A stretch of 62,640 bases of DNA from a virus. The position numbers were made by a program, and so were the translations under genes. The notes below the pieces were generated by a model. That model worked only from the letters and a program-made list of their open reading frames with translations. It ran no database searches and was not told the origin of the DNA. This document shows, in pieces, positions 26,343-35,742 of the stretch. The stretch lies in the IMG/VR virus record IMGVR_UViG_3300025652_000066, positions 1 through 62,640 of that record. The stretch is one strand, 5' to 3'. Numbering within the stretch: the stretch's first letter is position 1; every line of letters starts with the position of its first letter.

Positions 26343-26408
26343 TTGAGACCGTCCTTGGTTTCTGTGTGCTTTGGTGGCTACCCACTAAGGGGCAGCCTTT
26401 AGAGTTAG

Positions 26409-28451
26409 CTACTGTCTAAGTGAGTTAAAACCCAACTGCCTACCTACATCGTATTCCTCAGGTGTCGTTTGGTCTTCATAGATGCGAGCACCTTTTCCAT
26501 TAGTGAGGTTGTTCCCAAAAAACGCGTTTGGTCCCCACCATTGACGCCAGCTATCGTCTTCTCTAAGGCCTTTGTGAGAGTCCGGTCCTGCAGGTAAAGA
26601 GTCAGCACTCCCATTCCCGAATAGGCCACTGGTCCAATCTATAAGGTTACCTGAGTTTTGCATTACGCGGTTAAGTGAATGCCTACTATTACTAACATCC
26701 GCTGGCGTTTGTATTCCGGCTTCTAAATTCGCCGAAGTCGCAATCGCGTTTTGTTGTCGGCCTTCAGGCGTTCGCTGTCTTTCCGAGGTCTCATCAGAGC
26801 GTTTTATACTCTCCGCATCAGATTTCTGCTGTGCCTCGAACCCATACCGCGCCATCTCCATCTGCTGTTTCTGAGCAGCCGTTGCCGCGACTGATGCAGC
26901 GATAGACTTAGACGTGTTGTTGGTTTCGATACCTTGCAGTGCGTTTATTTGCTGCTGCGTAACGTTGTTCTTCTGTTTGTCACCTATGTTGCCTGAGCGC
27001 ATAGTCTTAGCAAGCTTCATTATCTGTGCTTGCTCTGGGCTCATTCCTGTACGACCTGTGGCTACGCTTCTGCGTCCGTCTTGCATAGCGAGCTTAGATT
27101 CATAGTTCTGGCGGTTCTGCTCAGTAACGGCATCGATGCCTGCGACGTTAGAATCGATCTGCTGTTGTAATTCAGGTGTACGACCATACGGGTTAGATGC
27201 GCCTGGGCCAGTCGGGACAGCGTAGCCGCCAGAACCTTCGCCGTTAGATACCATATTAAAGTTAGGATTAGATGCTTCAGCTGACGAAGGTAAAGGTGTG
27301 CCATCAGCCCCGTTCATGTTGCCAGCTAAAATAGCTTCTGCGTTCGAACCAGGTTGTTGCCCTTCCGCAGGAGCCTGGTCACCACCACCAAACGTTGGAA
27401 GGTTCGCGCCTGGAGCGCCACTCATATCTTGTTGGGCTTGCTGTAAACCAGAAATACCAGCGATGTACTGCTCTTTGGTTATCGCACCATCGCCGAACTG
27501 TTGTTTCAAGCCTGATAAAGAGTCACGGAGTCCGCCAAGTTGCTCGTTATAGTCACTTAACCCTGTAACAGCTGACACGCCATCAACTATGTCTTCGCCA
27601 TAGTTATCGTATATCTTATCGCCTAAGTACTCTCCGGCTTTGTACGCTCCGTATTGTAGTGCGGCCGCGCCGCCAAATCTAGCGGTACCTAACCCAGCCC
27701 GTCCTACTGCATTGACGTACTTGCCGCCAGGAACTCTAGCTACTTGTTTACCAGCACTATCTAATAGGCCCGCTATTTTTCCTGGGGGCTTAGTTGTTTT
27801 AGCCTGTTTTTTAGCCTCTTTCGCAGCTTGCTTTTTATCCTTCGCTATCTTCTTTTCTTCAGCGTCAAAAACAGCTTTAGCTTTCGGGTTGTCGGCAGTA
27901 TTGATCCCTTTTACTGTCTCAGTAGGGTTTATCGCTTTGTTTGGGTTACCCTCGGCATTAAAAGAAGCCCTGCGTGTGACTCGCTCATTTGCTGCTTTTT
28001 TATCCTGTGCTGTTTTTACTACGCCCCGTAGAGCGGCGGTAGTTCCCTGACCCGCATCTTTAAGGACGCCTAAGCCTTTCTCTACTACAGGTTTGGCGAG
28101 ATTGTACCCACCCTTAACTCTCTCGACTCCTTTCTCTACTACAGGTTTGGCGTTCTCCAGCGTCTGTTTCGCGGCTTTAATACCTTGATTGATATAAGGC
28201 GTAGCGGTCTTGATAGCTTTCTTAACCTGTAAATCAGCTTTAGCTGTTGCGTCTTTGACGTCGAGCACTGTACCTTTTGACAGGTTATCCATCTGCCCTT
28301 GCAACGTAATAGAGGCTTTGCCAAGACTCCTCATAGAAGCTTCCGCCGCCTTTCTGGCTTGGCCTTTCAAGTCTTTGCTGTCTAGTCTTTCACGCAGTTT
28401 ACCCATAGCCTCGACGAGCGACTGTCTACTTCTTTCTAGTGAAATATCCAT
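26409..28451 (-). CDS. internal virion protein, Ala/Lys-rich and helical
   Basis: 680 residues. N-terminal 200 residues are amphipathic helices with a repeated KPVVEKG element (KPVVEKGVERVKGGYNLAKP, then the same again), encoded by a near-identical DNA repeat at about 28075 and 28130. The middle has a hydrophobic Gly/Ala segment (YVNAVGRAGLGTARFGGAAALQYGAYKAGEYLG), and the C-terminal third is Gln/Asn-rich. Ordered directly before the giant protein, it looks like the second of a T7 gp14/15/16-like trio of ejection proteins. Confidence 0.68.
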   Translation of the reverse strand: MDISLERSRQSLVEAMGKLRERLDSKDLKGQARKAAEASMRSLGKASITLQGQMDNLSKGTVLDVKDATAKADLQVKKAIKTATPYINQGIKAAKQTLENAKPVVEKGVERVKGGYNLAKPVVEKGLGVLKDAGQGTTAALRGVVKTAQDKKAANERVTRRASFNAEGNPNKAINPTETVKGINTADNPKAKAVFDAEEKKIAKDKKQAAKEAKKQAKTTKPPGKIAGLLDSAGKQVARVPGGKYVNAVGRAGLGTARFGGAAALQYGAYKAGEYLGDKIYDNYGEDIVDGVSAVTGLSDYNEQLGGLRDSLSGLKQQFGDGAITKEQYIAGISGLQQAQQDMSGAPGANLPTFGGGDQAPAEGQQPGSNAEAILAGNMNGADGTPLPSSAEASNPNFNMVSNGEGSGGYAVPTGPGASNPYGRTPELQQQIDSNVAGIDAVTEQNRQNYESKLAMQDGRRSVATGRTGMSPEQAQIMKLAKTMRSGNIGDKQKNNVTQQQINALQGIETNNTSKSIAASVAATAAQKQQMEMARYGFEAQQKSDAESIKRSDETSERQRTPEGRQQNAIATSANLEAGIQTPADVSNSRHSLNRVMQNSGNLIDWTSGLFGNGSADSLPAGPDSHKGLREDDSWRQWWGPNAFFGNNLTNGKGARIYEDQTTPEEYDVGRQLGFNSLRQ

Positions 28452-28454
28452 TTT

Positions 28455-30359
28455 TTATCCTGTGCTCTCAAGAGCTGCTGTAGTTATAGTGTTAGTCGCG
28501 CTAGCTGCTGAGCTAGCTAAGCCTGCCATAGCATTCGCTACGCCAACTGCTGTTGAGCCACCGGAAGCGATGCCTCGTTGCGCTATCTCTCTAATACCTA
28601 TTTCTGATTGTAGTGTTGCGCTAAGACTTGCTTTAGCGGCATCTAGATCCAGAGCGCTATGTTTGTATTTAGCATTGAAGGTGTCTAACGTTATTGCTTG
28701 GTACGCTTTGTAGGCTTCTATCCGAGCGCGATAAGCTTCGCTATCAGCACCGAATGTTGTTTTCGCAGCGTCTAGTTCTGCGCCGTAGGCGGATAGTTCA
28801 GCGCGATACTCATCTATGATGTTTTTGTTATGGTCAGAGATGGCTCGTGAATGTGCTATCTCTACGTCTGCTATAGACTTAGCAGCGTTTACTTCTTGAG
28901 CGTAAGCTTGGACTTGTGTTGAGTAGGCTCTGACTTTAGCTTCGTCCCCTCCGATAGCGGCGGTATAGACGTCAAACTCGGCTTTCTTAGCTCCGACTTG
29001 GGCAACGTAGGCTCTGACTTGCTCTCCATAGATTTCAACCTTTAGTTTCTCTAAGTTAGCTGCTGTAGACACACCTTGTAACTCGGCTACGTAGTTATCT
29101 ATCTTGGTAGATTCCGCTTTGATTAAAGCGCTGTAGACATCAACGTCGATCTTCTCAATGTTCTTACTAAGTTCTGCTGCACGTATTTCCGCCTCAAAGA
29201 TAGTGATGTCAGCTAGTGCTGCTTTTAACTGCGACTCATAGATCTGTGTTTGGATCCCCGCCAACTGCAACTCTGCTTTATAGCGTTCTAATCTAGCGTT
29301 GTACTCAGTGACTAGGGATTCAGCTAGCTGCTTACTGTATTGCAGGGATTGGCCATTGATCTGAACTAACTGCTGTGCGTATTGCACAGCTGTACCAAGT
29401 AAACCCATATGTAATGTAGAGCTTAGGTTCATAATAAACTGTGCGTGCTCTTGCTCTAGCTTGGCTCTAGCGATAGCTGTTTCAGCAGCTGTACTCGCTA
29501 AGTTTTTAGCAGTAGCTTGTTGGATCTGATTAAGCCCAGCTGATATAGCGGATGGAGGAAGTTGGTATCCTCGCTTAGACATGCCTTCAAGGAGATCTTC
29601 ACTAGCACGTTGTGCTTCTGCTTCTGTACGATCGCGGGCTCTGTCGTATATTTGTTGTTCTATAACGTCGGACATTGCTGTACCGCCGTTCATACCTGCG
29701 GCTATCTTAGCTTCAAGCTGTGACATCGCAGTTGAGTATTCAGGAGCGTATTTGCTCATCCACCCATTAACTACGTCGTCAAGAAATGCGCGCATTTGCG
29801 GAACTGCGTTGTCATATGTAGAGCGAGTTAGTGCTAGTACATCGCCTATTTCACCAGGATCAGTAGCATCAGTATCAACAGGTACGAAGTCAGGGATAGT
29901 TATATCCGGAGCATTTGGGATATTAACTTCTGATATGACAGGTGTAGCCGGTATGTTTAAGTCAGGAGCGGCAGGAATATCTAGCTCAGTATCTACCGTA
30001 GGCGCAGTTTCGCTAAAGGGCGATACATCAAAAACAGGGGTAGCTTGACTAAATAAACTCGACGTGTCTAGTGTGGCTGGCGCACTAGAAAACGTAGGTA
30101 TAGTGGGGATGTAGAGCGATTCTAGGTCAGTCAGCGACGCGTTATTAGTTGGCGCATTATAGACAGCCGAGAACACAGGTGGTGGCGCAACAGCCCCAGG
30201 TATTGGCGTACTATTTGTGAATGAAAGGTTCGCCTCGATAGCATAAGGTATATAACCACCTTGTGCTCGACTTGCAGCACTAAGTGCTTGTGCTACCGCT
30301 GAGGCTGCATACGTCTGCTGGTTGGCTATTATGCTGTTGATCTGATCAGTAATCGCCAT
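28455..30359 (-). CDS. long coiled-coil internal virion or tail-needle-type protein
   Basis: 634 residues. Residues 70-190 are Pro/Thr/Ile-rich with repeated IPxxPxxxIP patterns (DIPAAPDLNIPATPVISEVNIPNAPDI). From about 190 on it is a long alpha-helical coiled coil with repeated AYxAE/EVYxA-type heptads. The tail end is Ala/Gly/Ser-rich (ANAMAGLASSAASATNTI). It precedes the two other internal proteins. Start in hairpin GCCA-AGGA-TGGC. Ejection or tail-core role inferred. Confidence 0.68.
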   Translation of the reverse strand: MAITDQINSIIANQQTYAASAVAQALSAASRAQGGYIPYAIEANLSFTNSTPIPGAVAPPPVFSAVYNAPTNNASLTDLESLYIPTIPTFSSAPATLDTSSLFSQATPVFDVSPFSETAPTVDTELDIPAAPDLNIPATPVISEVNIPNAPDITIPDFVPVDTDATDPGEIGDVLALTRSTYDNAVPQMRAFLDDVVNGWMSKYAPEYSTAMSQLEAKIAAGMNGGTAMSDVIEQQIYDRARDRTEAEAQRASEDLLEGMSKRGYQLPPSAISAGLNQIQQATAKNLASTAAETAIARAKLEQEHAQFIMNLSSTLHMGLLGTAVQYAQQLVQINGQSLQYSKQLAESLVTEYNARLERYKAELQLAGIQTQIYESQLKAALADITIFEAEIRAAELSKNIEKIDVDVYSALIKAESTKIDNYVAELQGVSTAANLEKLKVEIYGEQVRAYVAQVGAKKAEFDVYTAAIGGDEAKVRAYSTQVQAYAQEVNAAKSIADVEIAHSRAISDHNKNIIDEYRAELSAYGAELDAAKTTFGADSEAYRARIEAYKAYQAITLDTFNAKYKHSALDLDAAKASLSATLQSEIGIREIAQRGIASGGSTAVGVANAMAGLASSAASATNTITTAALESTG

Positions 30360-30366
30360 CCTTGGC
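30355..30366 (-). promoter_or_regulatory. AGGA-loop hairpin over start codon
   Basis: - strand GCCA-AGGA-TGGC around the ATG at 30359, SD GGAG four bases upstream of the stem. Identical to the element at 18574-18585. Confidence 0.45.
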
Positions 30367-30389
30367 TCCTAGTGTTTCATATTCTCTAA

Positions 30390-32072
30390 TTATAACACGT
30401 AGAGATCGTGGGTAATATAGCCATCGGCCTTACTGTATCCCGTTTCCATAGCAATAGAGGGTGTAGGTGTTTGCACGATATTCGCATTACCGCCATTCTC
30501 CCTTCCGCCCCAAGTGCTAAGGTCCTCACTAGCGTCGGCCGTAAGGTTGTACACATCTTCGTGATTAGTTAGGGGAAGGGCCCCACCTACTACTACATCT
30601 AGCGCATACGTGGCATAATTATAAAACGGGTCAGCATAGTTAGTGTATTCCCCCGTGTTTAAATCAGGGTTAACACTTATAGCCGCCCCAGTATGATAAA
30701 ACATCATCGTGTACCACTCGAACTGGTTATTATTCTCTGGTAGTAACGGGGATAGAATATTAGTAGGTGGCGTCGCGAATCCTGCAGCAGTCACCTCATA
30801 AGAGACGTGTACATTAGGGGACAAACTAAAGTTCCACATAAACGTACTAAGCGCATTATCTCCTGAAGCCGCATCATAGTTCCTTGCAGCTAAGACCGCT
30901 AAGCCGAACCGGAGGTCTAAGCCTCGAACCATCGCTATATAATCCGCTAACCAATAAGGTGTCGGAGACGCATAGTGTCCATTCCATATACCGCCATCGT
31001 GTCGAAGTAGGGTCTTTATGGCGTGGTCAGAACCGTCACGTCTTATAACTAGCTCAGAATATATATCAGCAACTGTTGGGGCTGGGTCGTCAGGATCATT
31101 ACCTGTGTAGGTAGGAGAGTCGCCTTTAGTCGCAGGTCGGCCGTAGTTTCTAGTGCCAGCTACAACAATCTTGTCGAGCATCCCCTCGTTGTCATTCTCG
31201 GAACTATAAGAGAAATCCACACCTACTATTTTTACAGTGCTGTCCGTATATACTGTGTGCTGGGTAAAGTTAACTTTCTCTTCCTCAGCATCATAGTTAA
31301 ACTTGATATAGCGATATTCATGAACGCCCTCTGAACCGATACCCGCGTCGGCCCTTCTAACAGAATCACGTATCTCGCCACCTACGATAGCATTACCCGC
31401 TAAGTTAAACCGCCACTCAAACTGAGCGCCAGAGGGCACATTAGGTATGGGGAACGTAAGGTGTGTGTCAGCTCCTACATTCCATACGACTATATTAGAG
31501 TCTATTGTAGCTATAAATAACTTGCTTTGTGCAGGATGGGCCGACGTCGGTGACACACCGTCTGGGAAAGGAATAGCTGCTTTGCCGGACGGTACTACGA
31601 ATGCTAAAGACCACGCTTCTTTAAGTCTATCTAGTCCACCGCCGAAAAAACGCGCTTGGTAACCTTTATAGCGGGTATTAGGGAGAGAGATGTAACCCTT
31701 AGCGTACGGGATCATCTGCCCTGATTCTTCCTCAGTTCTCGGATGGATCTTAGTTACTTTAGGCGCGTTTTGCACACCATCCTCATCCTCACCGTACTGC
31801 ATTTTGTCAGGTCGTAACTTGACTGCATACTTATAGTACGAAGCCTCATCGTCAATAGTTCCTACGAATATATACTCAGGCGGCGTTCCACCACTAAGCA
31901 TTATGTAAGGTGTAGCTGCATTAACAGACGTAGCTGTGATACCCTGCGCTATTAAGGTCTTACGGGAATTGAGTATATTCCCATTACGTTTAAGCTGCTT
32001 GAGCTTGTTCTTAGCAAGCACACTAAAACGTAGTGCCCTAGCGCCACTACCGGTTTTTCTAATACCAGCCAT
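30390..32072 (-). CDS. virion structural protein, beta-rich
   Basis: 560 residues starting MAGIRKTGSGARALRFSVLAKNKLKQLKR, a basic helix, then an extended beta-rich body (TPYIMLSGGTPPEYIFVGTID, FNLAGNAIVGGEIRD, KIVGVDFSYSSEN). Overlaps the upstream tail gene by one base. No family recognised; placed between tail proteins and internal virion proteins, so a tail hub or tail wall component is likely. Confidence 0.65.
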   Translation of the reverse strand: MAGIRKTGSGARALRFSVLAKNKLKQLKRNGNILNSRKTLIAQGITATSVNAATPYIMLSGGTPPEYIFVGTIDDEASYYKYAVKLRPDKMQYGEDEDGVQNAPKVTKIHPRTEEESGQMIPYAKGYISLPNTRYKGYQARFFGGGLDRLKEAWSLAFVVPSGKAAIPFPDGVSPTSAHPAQSKLFIATIDSNIVVWNVGADTHLTFPIPNVPSGAQFEWRFNLAGNAIVGGEIRDSVRRADAGIGSEGVHEYRYIKFNYDAEEEKVNFTQHTVYTDSTVKIVGVDFSYSSENDNEGMLDKIVVAGTRNYGRPATKGDSPTYTGNDPDDPAPTVADIYSELVIRRDGSDHAIKTLLRHDGGIWNGHYASPTPYWLADYIAMVRGLDLRFGLAVLAARNYDAASGDNALSTFMWNFSLSPNVHVSYEVTAAGFATPPTNILSPLLPENNNQFEWYTMMFYHTGAAISVNPDLNTGEYTNYADPFYNYATYALDVVVGGALPLTNHEDVYNLTADASEDLSTWGGRENGGNANIVQTPTPSIAMETGYSKADGYITHDLYVL

Positions 32073-34087
32073 TACACTTTCCTGCTAAGTGCTTCGACCT
32101 TATATTCTACCGCTTCTATATCAAGCGCATCACCTGCTGTATTCGAGATACTTAAACCCCAATACCGACCTCTAGCACCACGCGGTAAAACAACGCGACG
32201 CGTATGTGTACCTACTCTATCAATAGCGACAGCAATATGTGCCCCGCCACTCACTTCGTCTGCTTTAGGTTCTACGCTTATAGTCTGATTAGCACGCCCT
32301 GCAACATAGGCGTAAGGCACTCTTTTCAGCTGCGAGGAATTAAAATCAGTTGGCGCGAGTTCGGCCTTGGCGTTGATCTCAATCCCGTTATCCGTTTCGC
32401 CCTCTAACGAGAACAGCGTGTTATTCAATACACCGTAATAAACCCCGTTGAAACGGACAAGATGATCAAACTGGTAACTAACATACTTGGATATTGCCGA
32501 GTTAGCTATGTTCATAGCATAGGCTGTATACCCAGATGGAAGCTGGAATATTGACGCTTTAATAGCTATAGCTGGAACACCGAGCTGTGCAATACCGAAT
32601 AGTGATGTTACGGCAGGTACTGCGAGTATCGCTGAGCCGTATACGCCTGGTGTTACTGTCGCTGTTAAACTAACAAGTGGTGCTGCAATAGTTGTCGTTG
32701 CTACCGCGCCGACGGTGGCTGAAGCTGTTATCGACGACTTCGGTAGTGCTAACCTAGCGTACCCACCTGAGTAGGAAACCAAAGATACGTTGAACGATAT
32801 GCTTTGATCTACCTGTGCGACGCCGCCTACTAATCCTGATGCTGTGATTGAGCTAGCAGGGACAGACGCTTTGACGCGCGCTAGACTAGGTACTGTAGCA
32901 GACGCTGTTAATACGGTTGCTGGGGCTTTAAGCTTAGCACCATTTCCTGAGAATGCCGCTAAGGTTACGAGCGGTATATCAGCGACTACACCTTGCAGAT
33001 CAGCGGGGTAGGCTGCGGCAGACATTCTGAAATCTGCTACAGGAAGTGTATGCTGGAATACGCCGTCAACTGCTACATACTCCCCGCCACGTGACGTAAA
33101 GCCAAACAACGAGGTACTTGATTCGCCGTAATTATGATCTGCGGAAATAGTATCTAGGGCTAATAAATCGCTAGCGCCTGTACCGATTTCACCAGTAAGG
33201 ACATGCCCTTTAGAAACCAGACCTACAAGAGACGCGGTAGATGATGAGATAACAGGCGCAACAAAGCCACCGTTAGACTCTGAGATTAACGTTTCAAACG
33301 TCGAGTGTGATACGGCGGCTGGATAGTTTGTAGCCCAGGTATCGAGTGGTTGTAGTGAGACAGTCGCGCCATCATTATGAAGTGGCGACATTGTGCCGGT
33401 CATACTAGTGGCTGTGCTAAACGCACCACTGAATGATCTGCGTTTATTTGCTGTACCGGCTACTGATAGACTAGCTGGGAAGGCGCCACCTAAATGATGA
33501 ACCCCGTCAACGGTTCCGTGGCTGGCCATTGTAAATGACATCGGAATAGCAGTGGCTAGTGTGTTGGTTACTGTCATCGGAGATACGACGACAGTAGGAG
33601 CCATTTTGAAAGTAGCTGCTAGCTTATACACATTATAGATAACTGCGTCAGCGATGTTATCCCCGCCTGCATAGAGCGACGAGTCAATTAGTAAAAACGA
33701 GGTGTCAGAAGGCGGCGCTATTAAGCTTGTATAAACCAGCACTTCGTCAACGTAATAGGTTATCTCAGAACCTATCCTAACTATTTTATATACTGTGGAG
33801 GTTGGAGCGGATATTACGGGTGCCGTTTTGTCGACCCCAGATTCCATAATCCGGTAACCACCATTGGAGATATAGAACCCCCACTGGATTTCTTGGTAGC
33901 TATACCCCGTATTAGCGGACGGGTCTGAAAGACCTGTTACTACCCCTACTGGCGTGCCGTCGACTTGGAACTTATATATAGCATCGCCGTCAAGCATGCC
34001 GATACTTATAGCACCTGCATTCCACCCAGCATTAGGATCGAGTATGTATGTATCCGGTAGCTGTACCGTCTCGTATACGTAAGCCAT
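32072..34087 (-). CDS. large virion/tail protein with degenerate beta repeats
   Basis: 671 residues. N-terminal 160 residues form a lectin-like beta domain (YKFQVDGTPVGVVTGLSD, PTSTVYKIVRIGSEITYYVDEVLVY). Residues about 390-520 repeat a short element, KASVPASSITASGLV, ALPKSSITASATVGAV and similar. The C-terminus (TRRVVLPRGARGRYWGLSISNTAG) is a separate beta module. One-base overlaps on both sides. Probable tail or appendage protein. Confidence 0.65.
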   Translation of the reverse strand: MAYVYETVQLPDTYILDPNAGWNAGAISIGMLDGDAIYKFQVDGTPVGVVTGLSDPSANTGYSYQEIQWGFYISNGGYRIMESGVDKTAPVISAPTSTVYKIVRIGSEITYYVDEVLVYTSLIAPPSDTSFLLIDSSLYAGGDNIADAVIYNVYKLAATFKMAPTVVVSPMTVTNTLATAIPMSFTMASHGTVDGVHHLGGAFPASLSVAGTANKRRSFSGAFSTATSMTGTMSPLHNDGATVSLQPLDTWATNYPAAVSHSTFETLISESNGGFVAPVISSSTASLVGLVSKGHVLTGEIGTGASDLLALDTISADHNYGESSTSLFGFTSRGGEYVAVDGVFQHTLPVADFRMSAAAYPADLQGVVADIPLVTLAAFSGNGAKLKAPATVLTASATVPSLARVKASVPASSITASGLVGGVAQVDQSISFNVSLVSYSGGYARLALPKSSITASATVGAVATTTIAAPLVSLTATVTPGVYGSAILAVPAVTSLFGIAQLGVPAIAIKASIFQLPSGYTAYAMNIANSAISKYVSYQFDHLVRFNGVYYGVLNNTLFSLEGETDNGIEINAKAELAPTDFNSSQLKRVPYAYVAGRANQTISVEPKADEVSGGAHIAVAIDRVGTHTRRVVLPRGARGRYWGLSISNTAGDALDIEAVEYKVEALSRKV

Positions 34088-34404
34088 TAGCGGGTTGCCC
34101 CATCGGCAAAGGAATAATCAGATACCGGTAGTTTAGAGCTAGTTACTTGAGTAAAACTGCCGTTGCTTGTAGTGTTACTAAGTGAGCAGAAGCCAGCTAC
34201 AGGTATGCCGCCGTATATTAGACACTCGTATACTGTAACAGACGCTTGTCCATCCCATGGCACTTGCCATTCATTTGCTGACGTAGAAGCAGCGTTCTGG
34301 CTATCCCCAACTATAGGATCAGGCACAAAGACGAGTACCTGCTCGGTTCCGCCAGGCACACGTTTTTGCACGAAGTCTTTAACTAATAGATTGATAGCAG
34401 CCAC
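34087..34404 (-). CDS. small virion protein
   Basis: 105 residues from a GTG with GGAG upstream, MAAINLLVKDFVQKRVPGGTEQVLVFVPDP then a beta-rich region. First of four small neighbouring genes of similar size that together look like head-tail or neck components. No family recognised. Confidence 0.6.
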   Translation of the reverse strand: MAAINLLVKDFVQKRVPGGTEQVLVFVPDPIVGDSQNAASTSANEWQVPWDGQASVTVYECLIYGGIPVAGFCSLSNTTSNGSFTQVTSSKLPVSDYSFADGATR

Positions 34405-34414
34405 AGGCTACTCC

Positions 34415-34867
34415 TTATAACGAAGGTAAGGTAACGCTATAGTAATCCACGTTCTGATCAGCACTGGCTGTCAGAGTAGTATTAGTAAAGTTCATCTCCG
34501 CATTAGCAGTAGCGATAGCGCCTTGCAATCTAGCCTCAGTTGTACTAAGTGTGCCTGTATCACCCACGGCTGTGTGGCGGTAGAAACTCGCTAGCCCTGA
34601 AGCTGCATTAGTGCCTTTCCAGCTTTCACCTGGCGCTTTAGCTAATACGCCTGATGCCGCCGCAGTATCCATATTGATGCCTGTTCCTAGCCCGTCAATA
34701 GAGATGGTACATAGTAAGGTATTCGCACCCGCTGAACCGATAGCGTTATCCGCATTGGTAGGAGCAGTTCCTGAGTATATCTTGATAAAGCCAGCCGCTA
34801 GTGTTGAAGCTAGCGAACCAGTAGCAAGTAACTTGTTACGCATCCCTGCGCTTACTTTAAGAGCCAT
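34415..34867 (-). CDS. virion protein, paralogue of the gene at 35279
   Basis: 150 residues, MALKVSAGMRNKLLATGSLASTLAAGFIKIYSG. It aligns along its length with the 153-residue protein at 35279-35740 (MAVRFSTGLRDAMLGSTGLDAALANGTIYIYSG; shared ESWKxxxA/ESTGTAGWF-type positions and a closing NTxL/TxxxVDxxxxT motif), so the two arose by duplication. SD AGGAG. Tail or neck protein by context. Confidence 0.68.
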   Translation of the reverse strand: MALKVSAGMRNKLLATGSLASTLAAGFIKIYSGTAPTNADNAIGSAGANTLLCTISIDGLGTGINMDTAAASGVLAKAPGESWKGTNAASGLASFYRHTAVGDTGTLSTTEARLQGAIATANAEMNFTNTTLTASADQNVDYYSVTLPSL

Positions 34868-34868
34868 C

Positions 34869-35279
34869 TTAGTCTCCTGTGACTGTTACTGCGCCAGTAG
34901 CGAATGAAGCTACTTCTGCGGTGTTCAATGTGACGGTTGGAATACTAACCAAGAACAATAAGTTCCCAGCAGTAGCAGCATCGTAGATCCCTAGATACAT
35001 GACGGCATAAGGAGCCGCGCCAGAGCCGTATACAACTGCTCCGTAAGTCTGGGCGTTAGTCGAAGTAGCTACGCCGCCTGAAGCTGCACCAAACGTAATT
35101 GACTGGCGGGCATAGGCTGTATCGTCGACTGTGGCACTGACTTCTGTTCCAGTATCAGCATCCGTTGGATCTGCTTTATGTAGCGATAGATAAAGCGTGG
35201 CGTTAGGTGATGTGTACCCCGTCGCTGTGAGAACGTGGTTTAGCGCCGCATTCTCTAGGTAATCACTCATCCCAGCCAT
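34869..35279 (-). CDS. conserved phage virion protein (LENAALNHVL family)
   Basis: 136 residues beginning MAGMSDYLENAALNHVLTATGYTSPNATLYLSLHKADPTD. This start is a signature I know from many marine and soil phage tail/neck genes. The rest is beta-rich with DTAYARQSITFGAASGG. Placed between the two paralogues; overlaps one by one base. Exact position in the virion not established. Confidence 0.72.
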   Translation of the reverse strand: MAGMSDYLENAALNHVLTATGYTSPNATLYLSLHKADPTDADTGTEVSATVDDTAYARQSITFGAASGGVATSTNAQTYGAVVYGSGAAPYAVMYLGIYDAATAGNLLFLVSIPTVTLNTAEVASFATGAVTVTGD

Positions 35280-35740
35280 TAGTTAGCAGCCATTGTTAAT
35301 TGGAATACATCAACTGTGCTTGGCGCGCCTCCGACAATAGCGGTATTGCTCAATGTCATATCACCGCCCGTCTTCGCTACACTACCGTCAATACGTGACA
35401 AAGTTGTGCTAGAAGTACCGTCATCATTAGGGTTGCCTGCAAAACGGAACCAGCCGGCTGTGCCTGACGTTATCCCGTTAAACTTCCAGTTCTCTGATAC
35501 TGCTTTGGCAATAGAACCTGCCGCTGCATTATCAAAGTTAATACCGTTAGTTGCTACGCCGTGTGTAAAGGCCAACGCGTCTACGGTAACCTGGCCAAGC
35601 AGAACGCCTGCCGCAGCAGAGTCAGCAGTAGCGGGTTGCGCGCCTGAGTAGATGTAGATCGTGCCGTTAGCTAAGGCGGCGTCTAAACCCGTGCTGCCTA
35701 ACATAGCGTCCCGTAATCCTGTTGAAAATCGAACTGCCAT
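35279..35740 (-). CDS. virion protein, paralogue of the gene at 34415
   Basis: 153 residues, MAVRFSTGLRDAMLGSTG onward, beta-rich with a conserved WFRFAG segment. Paralogous to the protein at 34415-34867. Co-occurrence with the LENAALNHVL protein suggests one ring or appendage complex. Confidence 0.68.
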   Translation of the reverse strand: MAVRFSTGLRDAMLGSTGLDAALANGTIYIYSGAQPATADSAAAGVLLGQVTVDALAFTHGVATNGINFDNAAAGSIAKAVSENWKFNGITSGTAGWFRFAGNPNDDGTSSTTLSRIDGSVAKTGGDMTLSNTAIVGGAPSTVDVFQLTMAAN

Positions 35741-35742
35741 AA

